Origin: Gemmataceae bacterium
GTDB taxonomy: Bacteria > Planctomycetota > Planctomycetia > Gemmatales > Gemmataceae
Length of the DNA stretch: 9,605 bases
Direction of reading: 5' to 3'
Assembly: GCA_947474875.1 (NCBI GenBank)
Contig: CANJKY010000075.1
Location: 1-9,605 of the forward strand
Every line of letters begins with the position of its first letter. Within the stretch, counting starts at the first letter, position 1. The notes under the pieces were generated by a model, which saw only the letters and a program-made list of their open reading frames with translations, was not told the origin of the DNA and did not search any database. This document shows positions 1 through 6,500 of this stretch, in pieces. The position numbers were made by a program, and so were the translations under genes.

Positions 1-357
1 ACGGTCAAAAAAGGCCTGAAAGACCGGAAGATGCAACGGGCTTTGATGCAGTTTTTTAAGCCAGAGAACTACTTCACAGTCCGGGAAGCTCTGATCGAAT
101 CCGGAAGGTCCGACTTAATCGGTGGCTGTGAGGGGCTGATCCCGGCTCAACCTCCGAAGGAGGCCATTGAGGCCCGACGGCGGCAGGCGAACCGAGGGGC
201 CGAGGGAGATCATTACCACTCCGTGGCGAACCCGGCTAAAGGTGAAAAGCCGGGCGAACGGGGCGCGGAGCCGCCGAAGACGGGCTATCGTCCCGGACGG
301 AAGACGCAGCAGAGGAGGCAGGACAAGCGGAAGAAGAACTCAGGCCCGGCAGCGTAA
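1..357 (+). CDS. ygiQ: YgiQ-family radical SAM protein, C-terminal fragment
   Basis: The reading frame is open from base 1 and ends at TAA 355-357, so only the last 118 residues are in the window. The visible part begins with a segment around KGLKDRKMQRALMQFFKPEN, then a FTVREAL helix and the GRSDLIGGCEGLIPAQPPKEA stretch (about residues 39-59). This matches the C-terminal region (DUF3362-type) of YgiQ radical SAM proteins, where an LIG-GC-LIPA-PPKEA motif is typical. The radical SAM core with its 4Fe-4S CxxxCxxC motif lies upstream, outside the window. After about residue 64 the chain becomes a basic, low-complexity tail rich in Arg, Lys, Gly and Pro, containing the YRPGRK motif often seen at the end of this family. 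The biochemical role of YgiQ is not established. The gene is convergent with, and overlaps by 18 bp, the HNH-like gene on the other strand. The family call is made by recognition of the tail only. Confidence 0.8.
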   Translation, partial: TVKKGLKDRKMQRALMQFFKPENYFTVREALIESGRSDLIGGCEGLIPAQPPKEAIEARRRQANRGAEGDHYHSVANPAKGEKPGERGAEPPKTGYRPGRKTQQRRQDKRKKNSGPAA

Positions 358-930
358 CCAAGCCTCGACTGCCCTGGCCGACACCTCGGGGCCGTCAATC
401 GGGTTCAGGGACAGGTAGAGGTGGGCGGGATTACAGCAGAGGCGATTACCGCACCGCTGCTTGATGAACAAACCCTCGGGGATGTCTCCGTTGGCAAGTT
501 GCCATGCCAGGCGGTGCGCCAGGATCGGGCTGCTGTCGTGTCCGGTCGAAAGCTTTCCGTAACCCGACGCGATAGGCTTATCCGTCCACAGCCAGCACTC
601 GTCCGGCCCAGACTTTTGGACTTTTGCCTCGAATCGCTTCTGAAGTGTCGCTTTCGATTTTCCGGCTCCGGCGAGAAGCAGGTGGCGGGGGTTGAGGCAG
701 AGCTTTCTATCGCAGATGTTCAGGACTTCACGGTCGGGGTTATCACCAGTGGCCAGCCGGTATGCGACGATGCGGGCCGAGGTCTGACCGCCCCCCTTCC
801 CGCCCCTGCCGAGAGTCGGGTGCCCGCCGTTGGTGATCGGGCCTGACCACGACCAACAGTCCTCCTCGCCGGCCTTCACGAGGTAAGCGGCGAAGCGGAG
901 TTCGATGTGCTGCCTTTTCGGTCCTGGCAT
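340..930 (-). CDS. Tandem HNH-like (treble-clef) protein, probably catalytically inactive
   Basis: The protein has 196 residues when started at ATG 928-930, which has a GGGGG stretch about 10 bases upstream. A GTG at 1012-1014 would add 28 residues but has a weaker ribosome-binding site. Two homologous units are visible, at about residues 12-86 and 99-173. Each reads RF, an acidic-CWxW motif (C25, C112), a glycine-rich turn, LAxGDxP, and then C-x4-C-x-NP-x-HL (C73, C78, H83; C160, C165, H170). This is the layout of HNH_3-type homing-endonuclease and phage HNH domains, where the usual motif is H-x-C-D-N-x-x-C-x-NP-x-HL. The first histidine is Asn71 in unit 1 and Gln158 in unit 2. The cysteines and last histidine that can bind zinc are kept, as are the NP asparagines. 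I infer a zinc-stabilised, DNA-binding or structural protein, or a decaying nuclease. It lies downstream of the toxin-antitoxin pair on the same strand and ends inside the ygiQ tail. Confidence 0.65.
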   Translation of the reverse strand: MPGPKRQHIELRFAAYLVKAGEEDCWSWSGPITNGGHPTLGRGGKGGGQTSARIVAYRLATGDNPDREVLNICDRKLCLNPRHLLLAGAGKSKATLQKRFEAKVQKSGPDECWLWTDKPIASGYGKLSTGHDSSPILAHRLAWQLANGDIPEGLFIKQRCGNRLCCNPAHLYLSLNPIDGPEVSARAVEAWLRCRA

Positions 931-1123
931 CGCAGTGATGGCCCCCGATAACACTTTGTCGCACCAGTAGTGCGATTTTCTCGTCCCCCGATAAGTCTCG
1001 AAGTACTGCCGCACCTTGATCGCTCACTCGCGGCCAGCACCAGTGGTGTTCCTGTTCGCCGTGGAGTTCAATCGAAATGCGGTGACCAGCGTAGTCCTCG
1101 TAGGTAGCCGGCAGTGCTGGCAA
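931..1123 (-). pseudogene. Possible frameshifted ORF between GNAT gene and HNH-like gene
   Basis: Read on the minus strand, a frame opens at TTG 1121-1123, 12 bases after the GNAT stop and in the same frame. It gives a protein-like stretch containing DYAGHRISIELHGEQEHHWC. Near 1014-1030 the coding signal appears to switch to another frame, that of the HNH-like ORF, giving VRQYFETYRGTRKSHYWCDK and running without a stop into the HNH-like protein. By my hand count, G/C at third codon positions is 22 of 35 before the switch and 21 of 28 after it in the new frame, against 9 of 18 in the old frame. This suggests one ancestral ORF broken by a single-base change, or a short separate ORF followed by a longer N-terminus for the HNH-like protein. 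I do not recognise a family. It could also be non-coding. Confidence 0.3.
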
Positions 1124-1135
1124 GGGGTCCGGGGA

Positions 1136-1639
1136 TCAGCCAAGGAGGTCTTCTACGGTCGAGATGGGCAGATACAGGTGCAGCGGGTCGTCGAGCAGCG
1201 GGGTGAAGCCGTACTTGCGGTAGAACGCCGCCGCCGCGTCGTCGAGCGCATCCACCTCAACGGCGTGGACTCCGAGTCCCGAAGAAAGGTCGAGCGTCCG
1301 CTGTAGGGCGTCGAGGAGTAGCCCCTCGCCCAATCCCCTTCCTTGTGCCGATTGATCGACCGCCAGCCGGGCCAAAAGCACGACCGGCACCGGGTGCTTG
1401 GGCAACTTGCGGGAGGCATCCGCAGGCAGGTGCTCGAACCCGACCGCCCCGGCCGCCAGCGTGTAGTAGCCGATGACCCGCTTGTCGCCAGTTGCGACAG
1501 CGACGAACGTCTTTCCTAGACGGCGCTTCTCGTACTGACTCACGCGGGCGCGGATGAAGTCGTCGAGCGTGGACCGCCCGCACGAGAAGTCCGCCCGTTC
1601 GTGGTCTTTGACGAACGGCACGACGGTCCACTCAGCCAC
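1136..1639 (-). CDS. GNAT-family acetyltransferase toxin (TacT/AtaT-like)
   Basis: The protein has 167 residues and starts at GTG 1637-1639. This start overlaps the antitoxin stop codon (8-bp gene overlap), so the longer open frame upstream is not used. Known toxins of this family acetylate the amino acid on charged tRNAs with acetyl-CoA and so block translation; that role is assigned here by family. The N-terminal DFSCGRSTLDDFIR (17-30) matches the F-x-C-G-x-x-x-L-x-x-F-x motif of the group. VIGYYTLAAGAV (55-66) forms the central strands. The segment from V84 to V94, with RLAVD at 91-95, leads into the acetyl-CoA pyrophosphate loop QGRGLG (99-104). AAAFYRKYGF (136-145) carries Tyr140, equivalent to the catalytic Tyr of TacT. 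The length is normal and no key residue is missing. Together with the partner just upstream it makes a type II toxin-antitoxin operon. The target tRNA cannot be told from sequence. Confidence 0.9.
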   Translation of the reverse strand: MAEWTVVPFVKDHERADFSCGRSTLDDFIRARVSQYEKRRLGKTFVAVATGDKRVIGYYTLAAGAVGFEHLPADASRKLPKHPVPVVLLARLAVDQSAQGRGLGEGLLLDALQRTLDLSSGLGVHAVEVDALDDAAAAFYRKYGFTPLLDDPLHLYLPISTVEDLLG

Positions 1640-1910
1640 GGTGGGCCTTGTGGCCGGCGGCCGCTTTCTTGAGGGCCGGCGTCGGGGCCGGCGGGTTGGC
1701 GAGGAGTTGCAGGAAGTGGTCGCGGTCGCGGTCGGACAGCGGGGCCGATGATTCTTCGGCGAATGGTAAATCGTCTTCGGCGACGACTTTCGCACGGCGG
1801 ACGCGGACCTCGGTCTCGCTCACCTGATCGATGATGACGGTGGCGTTAGCAAACGCCTTGGGCAAGACCAAGCGGGCCTTGGCGTCGGTGGTACGGGTTT
1901 CGGTATGCAC
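1632..1910 (-). CDS. Antitoxin of the GNAT toxin; AbrB-like N-terminus with DUF1778-like tail
   Basis: The protein has 92 residues from GTG 1908-1910, which has a perfect AGGAGG four bases upstream. Residues 9-40 look like a short AbrB/SpoVT-type swapped-hairpin segment, with KARLVLPKAF then alternating beta residues (ATVIID, EVRVRRA), rather than the ribbon-helix-helix normally found in GNAT-toxin antitoxins. Residues 58-84, LSDRDRDHFLQLLANPPAPT followed by PALKKAA, closely resemble the C-terminal segment of DUF1778 antitoxins (TacA-like), which wraps around and blocks the GNAT active site. The protein should therefore bind DNA through its N-terminus and neutralise the toxin through its tail. 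Its stop overlaps the toxin start, so translation is probably coupled. The promoter upstream carries a palindrome suited to autoregulation. The antitoxin role is strongly supported by position and tail; the AbrB-like fold is my inference. Confidence 0.8.
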   Translation of the reverse strand: MHTETRTTDAKARLVLPKAFANATVIIDQVSETEVRVRRAKVVAEDDLPFAEESSAPLSDRDRDHFLQLLANPPAPTPALKKAAAGHKAHRG

Positions 1911-1914
1911 GGTG

Positions 1915-1920
1915 CCTCCT
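1915..1920 (-). promoter_or_regulatory. Shine-Dalgarno site of the antitoxin gene
   Basis: The minus strand reads AGGAGG here, a full match to the anti-SD consensus, followed by four bases (CACC) and then the GTG start. It settles the GTG at 1908-1910 as the antitoxin start, since no ATG is available nearby. Confidence 0.8.
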
Positions 1921-1942
1921 TCCAGCTAGCGGAACTAGGGAA

Positions 1943-1972
1943 AGTGTATCACAGAGTGGGAAAGAAGGTCAA
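1943..1972 (-). promoter_or_regulatory. Predicted sigma-70-type promoter of the toxin-antitoxin operon
   Basis: On the minus strand a -35 box TTGACC (5 of 6 to consensus, bases 1967-1972) is followed after 18 bases by TACACT (4 of 6, bases 1943-1948). Transcription would start around 1935, leaving a leader of about 25 nt before the GTG. The -35 box overlaps the end of the palindrome at 1970-1990, as expected for repression by the antitoxin complex. The promoter was found by eye and has not been tested. Confidence 0.5.
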
Positions 1973-1990
1973 GTGGGACAATCCCACTTG
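1970..1990. promoter_or_regulatory. Perfect 9-bp inverted repeat, candidate operator of the toxin-antitoxin operon
   Basis: CAAGTGGGA (1970-1978), a three-base spacer CAA, and TCCCACTTG (1982-1990) form a perfect inverted repeat. It overlaps the predicted -35 box by three bases. A further GTGGGA core occurs at 1956-1961, between the -35 and -10 boxes, so two or three half sites may be present. Autoregulation by the antitoxin or the toxin-antitoxin complex at such sites is normal for type II modules. The repeat has no T-tract, so a terminator is less likely. Confidence 0.5.
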
Positions 1991-2079
1991 GTTGGACACG
2001 CCTCTCCGCTCTTTGGTTCACCGTCGCCGTCGGAGTGTTTCGTCGCAGGGGTTCGCAAGTTCCATCCTGGCGATGGCCC

Positions 2080-2139
2080 ATCCGCCATCTCGGGATGAAT
2101 CGGTCCCGAGTGACGCAGGTGTTGAATCGTTTGGACGGC
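2080..2139 (+). pseudogene. Possible remnant of a recombinase-type helix-turn-helix
   Basis: In frame 1 these bases read IRHLGMNRSRVTQVLNRLDG. This resembles the conserved LGVSRARVTQVLNLL helix-turn-helix found near the C-terminus of serine recombinases and related proteins in planctomycetes. The flanking sequence in the same frame does not continue the family and there is no start or domain around it, so only a short decayed fragment seems to remain. The match is short, and chance similarity cannot be excluded. Confidence 0.35.
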
Positions 2140-2189
2140 TCGGAAATGGTTGAAAACGTGAAAAGACCCTTGTCTCGATCTGACGCGGG

Positions 2190-2206
2190 CGGAGACTACT
2201 TCTCCG
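2190..2206 (-). terminator. Weak hairpin downstream of the efflux operon
   Basis: CGGAGA, a five-base loop, and TCTCCG form a 6-bp stem about 35 bases beyond the adaptor stop codon in the direction of transcription. No run of T follows it directly on the minus strand (a TTTT occurs about 25 bases later), so it is at best a poor intrinsic terminator or a 3' end stabiliser. Confidence 0.2.
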
Positions 2207-2240
2207 ATGGTGTTCTCCAAACGAAGCCTACAGGGAACAT

Positions 2241-3596
2241 TTACGGTATGGCCTGCCCGTCCGAAAAGGCGGCGGCTGGGGTGCCGATCCGCTCATCGCC
2301 GGACACGGTAGTCCACTCACCGGCACCGGGCCGCTTGTAGCGTCGAATCTGGGTATACTGTGTGTCACCGCGGTGCAACTGCGCAATCACCCGCACCGCT
2401 TTCCCGCCCTCAGCCAGGTACATCACCGGCTCGTCGTTCACCTTTCCGACTGCCGCAGCCGGCACCGCCCACTCGGCGGGCAGTTCGACCGTGAGCCGGG
2501 CCGACACGTACATGCCCGGCCGCATCTTCCCGCCGGGATTTGGCAGGTCCACCTCGGTGCGCAGCGTCCGCGACCCCGGCTCCAGCGACCACGAGGTGCG
2601 GACCACCTTGCCGACCGACGGCGGCCCGGACATCGCCTGGAGCGTCACCCGCACCTCCTGACCGTCCTCGACCAGCCCGGCGTCCGCCTCGGGCACGTTG
2701 ACCACCACCCGCACCGGGTCGATCTTGGCGACCGCGAACAGCCCGTGCTTGCTGTCGGCCGTAACGTAGTCCCCGGTGTTAACCGCCCGCCGGGTGATGA
2801 CGCCGTCGTAGGGAGCCTTCACCCGGGTGTACCCGCGTAGGGCGTCCACCCGCCGCACGTCCGCCTTGGCCACGTCGAGCTTGGCCTCGGCCGCGACCAC
2901 GTCGGCGGCGGCTTTGTCCCGGTCGGCCTCGGCCTTCGCCACCGCCGCTTCCGACGACGCCACCTTCGCCGTCGCCTCGGCTCGGGTCGCCTCTGCCGCC
3001 TTGAACTGGTTCAGCGTCTCGTCCCGGGTCTGGGTGTCGATTACCCCACCCGTGACCAGCCGGCCGACGCGGGCGGACTCCGACTGCCAGCGGTCGTGGA
3101 GAGCCTGGGCGCGGGTCAGCCCGGCCTTCGTCTCGGCCACCATCGCCTTGGCGGAGGTGACCCCCGCGGCCGACGCGGCCAGTGCCTTCTTCGACTGGGA
3201 CACCTCGGCCTCGGCCTGGCGGACCAGCGCCTCCTTCTGTTTGAACTCCTCCTCCAGTTCCGGGACGGCGAGTTCCGCCAGAACCTGGTCCTTTTTGACC
3301 CGGCTGCCGATGTCGATCAGCCGGTCGTGGGCGAGCCGGGCCACCTTGTCCGGGTCGGCCGACAGGGCGCGGACGTACCCCGGCACCTTCGGGTACAGCA
3401 CCGTTTCCTCGAAGGCGTGGACGGTGCCCGGCTGCTCGACGACCCGGACCACCGGCCGCTTCTCGGGCTTCACGACGGTCACGGCCGGGGCGGTCGCCGG
3501 CGCGGCCCCGCCAGCGGCCGGTGGTTGTCGGTTGCAGCCGGCGGCGGGACCGATTGCCAGCAGCCCGAGGAGGAAAAGGACACGGTCAGGTCGCAT
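2241..3596 (-). CDS. RND efflux periplasmic adaptor (membrane fusion protein, HlyD/AcrA-like), predicted lipoprotein
   Basis: The protein has 451 residues. The N-terminus (RVLFLLGLLAIGPAAGC) is a signal peptide with a relaxed lipobox AAGC, giving lipid attachment at Cys21. Two halves of a lipoyl/barrel-sandwich domain lie around residues 60-112 and 255-292. The first has GYVRALS, IDIGSRVKKDQVLAEL and VPELEEE; the second has RVKAPYDGVITRRAVNTGDY. Between them, residues 113-253 form a long Ala/Lys/Glu-rich coiled-coil hairpin that would dock onto the outer-membrane factor. A beta-barrel domain follows (about 295-370), with the usual LRTEVDLPNP and KMRPGMYVSARL motifs. Inside the first lipoyl half, residues about 80-93 look like an insertion relative to the common GYV-x-DIGDRV layout. 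The ATG lies 11 bp inside the pump gene and has AGGAG seven bases upstream, so it is coupled to the pump. The C-terminal 50 residues diverge from usual family members. Confidence 0.93.
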   Translation of the reverse strand: MRPDRVLFLLGLLAIGPAAGCNRQPPAAGGAAPATAPAVTVVKPEKRPVVRVVEQPGTVHAFEETVLYPKVPGYVRALSADPDKVARLAHDRLIDIGSRVKKDQVLAELAVPELEEEFKQKEALVRQAEAEVSQSKKALAASAAGVTSAKAMVAETKAGLTRAQALHDRWQSESARVGRLVTGGVIDTQTRDETLNQFKAAEATRAEATAKVASSEAAVAKAEADRDKAAADVVAAEAKLDVAKADVRRVDALRGYTRVKAPYDGVITRRAVNTGDYVTADSKHGLFAVAKIDPVRVVVNVPEADAGLVEDGQEVRVTLQAMSGPPSVGKVVRTSWSLEPGSRTLRTEVDLPNPGGKMRPGMYVSARLTVELPAEWAVPAAAVGKVNDEPVMYLAEGGKAVRVIAQLHRGDTQYTQIRRYKRPGAGEWTTVSGDERIGTPAAAFSDGQAIP

Positions 3597-6500
3597 GAGC
3601 GGACTCCTGGGCGTCGGGGACGAAGTGGCGGCTGGCCGGGTTGAACGGGCTGAGTGACGCGGACCGGGCCGGGGTGCGGCCCATGACCAGTGCGAACACC
3701 GCCGGCAGGACGAGTAGCGTGGTCAGGGTGGCCGCCGCCAGCCCGCCGATCACCGCCCGGCCGAGCGGGGCCGTCTGGTCCCCGCCCTCGCCGACGCCGA
3801 GGGCCATCGGGACCATACCGGCGATCATCGCGCAACTCGTCATCAGGATCGGCCGCACCCGGGTCCGTGCGCCCTCGGCCGCGGCCTCCCGGGCTGTCAT
3901 GCCGGAAACCCGCGCCCGCTCGGCGAACGTGACCAACAAAATGGCGTTCGCCGTCGCCACGCCGACGGCCATGATCGCCCCCATGAAGGACTGGAGGTTG
4001 AGCGTCGATCCGGTGAGGAACAGGGCGGTCACTACCCCGGCGAGGACCGCCGGCACCGGGGCCACGGCGATCAGGGCGAGCCGCACGGACTGGAAATACG
4101 CGGTCAGCATCAGGGCGATGACGACGACCGCGACGGCCAGCCCGAACGCCAGCCCGCGGAACAACTCCCGGTAGGGGGTGATCTGTCCCCGGACGTCCAC
4201 CGCCACACCCTTGGGCGGGTCGCCGGCGGCCTTGATGGCGGCGTCCACCTGGTCCGCCACCGCCCCCAGGTCGCTCCCCTGGATGTTCCCGGTCAGGCTG
4301 ACCACCCGCTTCATGTTGTAGCGGTCGATCTCGCCCGGCATGGTGCTTTCCTTGACCGTCCCCACGTCCCGCACGTACACCGCCCCGTGCCCGTTCGCCA
4401 CCACCGGCACCAGCTCCAGGTCTTTGGCCGAACTGACCAGGGTGAACGGCACTTCCACCTGCACCTGATACCCGACCCCACTGGCCGGGTCGCGCCAGTA
4501 GTTCGGGACGGTGAACCGGCTGGACGAGGTGAACGGGGTGATCGCCCTGGCCACGTCGGCCGCCGTGCCGCCGCTCGCGGCCAGCTTCTCCCGGTCCACG
4601 ATCACCTCGACCGTCGGGTAGTCGAGCGGTTGGGCGAACTGGAGGTCTTTGAGCGCCGGTATCTTGGCCAGTTCCACGGACAGCTTCTCCGCGTGGGCGC
4701 GGTTGGCGGCCACGTTCGACCCGGAGACCTGCACCTCGACCGGGGTGGGGGAGCCGAAGCTCATCACCTCGTTCACGATGTCGGCCGGCTCGAACGACAG
4801 CCGGAGTTCCCCCGTCCTCCGGTCGGCTACGTCGGCGGGCAGCCCTGCGGCCTTCCACCGGGCGGCCGTCCACGCCCGGAGGTGGGCGGGGAGCTTGTCC
4901 CGCAGCCGCGCCTTGAGGTCGTCCACCCGCACCGACCCGGGTTTGAGGGCGACGCGGACCGCCGACTCGTGCGGCCCGCCCATCCACAGGTAGACGGCGT
5001 TGATCGGGTAGCTCGACGCCACCACCCCGACGTACCCGAGGGAGATGTCCACCTCCCCGCCCATCGCCTTCACCTCCTCGCCGACGTACCGCAGCGCCTC
5101 CTGGGTGATGGCCTCGGTCTCCTCGATCCGGGTGCCGGTCGGGGCGCGGACGCGGAGCTGGAACGATCCGGCGTCCACCTGCGGGAAGATCTCGGTGCCG
5201 AGGCGCGGGCCGACCAACAGCACGACCGCAGCGGCCAGGGCCAGATAGGCTGGCACCAGCAGCCACCGCACGCGGGCGAGCAAGCCGATCGATCGGCTGT
5301 AGAACCCGGGGGCGTGGGAAACCGCCGGCCCGTGGTGCTTGTTCCTCAGCAACCAAACGCAGAGGACGGGGACGAACGTGCTGGACAGGACGTAGCTGGC
5401 AATCATCGAGAAGCCGACGGCCAGCGCGAGCGGCAGGAACAGCCCGCGGGCCGCCCCCTCCATCACGAACGCCGGGATGAATACGGCCAGGACGCAGAGC
5501 ATGGCCAGGAGCCGCGGCACGGCCGTTTCCGTCACCCCCCGCCACGCCGCGAGTGCGACCGAGGGCGTCCTCTCCATCTGGACATGGACGTTCTCGACCG
5601 CCACCGTAGACTCGTCCACCAGAATGCCGACCGCCAGTGCCAGCCCGCCGAGGGTCATCAGGTTGATCGACTCGCCGGTCAGCCACAGGGCGACGAGCGC
5701 CGCCACCAGCGCGAACGGGATGTTCAGGACGACGACGATCACGCTCCGCCAGTCGCGCAAGAAAACGAGGACCATGAGGCCGACGAGGCCGGCGGCGAGC
5801 AGCCCCTCGAACGCCACCCCCTTCATCGAGTTGGTGACGTAGGGCGACTGGTCGAACTCGAAGCTCACCTTGATGTCGTCCGGCAGCTCGGCCTGCATCT
5901 TCGACAGGTTCGCCCGCACCTTGTTGACCACGTCGAGGGTCGAGGCGTTGGCCCGCTTGGTGACCAGGATGTACACCGCCCGCTTGCCGTTCACCAGGGC
6001 GTACCCGGTCGGGATGTCGCTCGCGTCGTCGATCAGCGGGCGGTTGGTGACGGGGTCGTGTTTCACCACGTCGCGCAGGAACACGCCGGGCTTGACCTCG
6101 ATGGTGCCGAGTTCCTCGGGCTTCACGACCATCGCGTTGCTCGGGACGAGTGGCATCCGGGTCGCGTCCCGGATCTGCCCGGACGGGGCGATGGTGTTCC
6201 CCTCGGTGAGCTTCTGCACCACCTCGTCGGCCGAGATGCCGTAGGCCTTCAACCGCTCCGGGTCGGCCCGGACGACCACCGTGCGCTGACTTCCGCCGAA
6301 CGGCGGGGGCGCGCTCACCCCCTCGATGGCGGCGAACATCGGGCGGACCCGGAACAGGGCCTTGTCCTGAATCTCGCCGATGGTTCGCGTCTCGCTCGAC
6401 ATCACGAGGTAGCCAACGGGCACGCTACCCGTGTCGAACCGCATGATGAACGGGTTCACGGTCCCCGGCGGCATGAACGCCCGGCTGCGGTTCACGTACC

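Larger units (their letters stand above)
1991..2240. other. Intergenic region with no intact gene
   Basis: The space between the end of the efflux operon and the operator of the toxin-antitoxin operon has lower G+C than its surroundings and no ORF with convincing coding character. It contains a recombinase-like helix-turn-helix remnant (2080-2139), a hairpin with 7-bp arms at 2089-2110 (CTCGGGA, 8-base loop, TCCCGAG), and a hairpin with 6-bp arms at 2190-2206. No clear rho-independent terminator with a T-tract was seen. Confidence 0.6.

Noticed and set aside
421..846. Plus-strand ORF opposite the HNH-like gene
   Set aside because: It has no strong ribosome-binding site or recognisable motif, and the opposite strand shows two conserved tandem units.
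1640..1795. Longer N-terminus for the GNAT protein
   Set aside because: The extra sequence is the out-of-frame shadow of the antitoxin. The GTG at 1637-1639 gives a normal-length TacT-like protein with typical overlap.
2007..2075. tRNA-like 3' half with a GGTTCGCAAGTTCC T-arm-like stretch
   Set aside because: The T-stem does not pair properly, no matching acceptor or anticodon arm was found, and no CCA-ready end is present.
3479..5686. 735-codon minus-strand open frame overlapping pump and adaptor
   Set aside because: Low-complexity Gly/Arg/Pro translation, out of frame with two clearly recognisable proteins.
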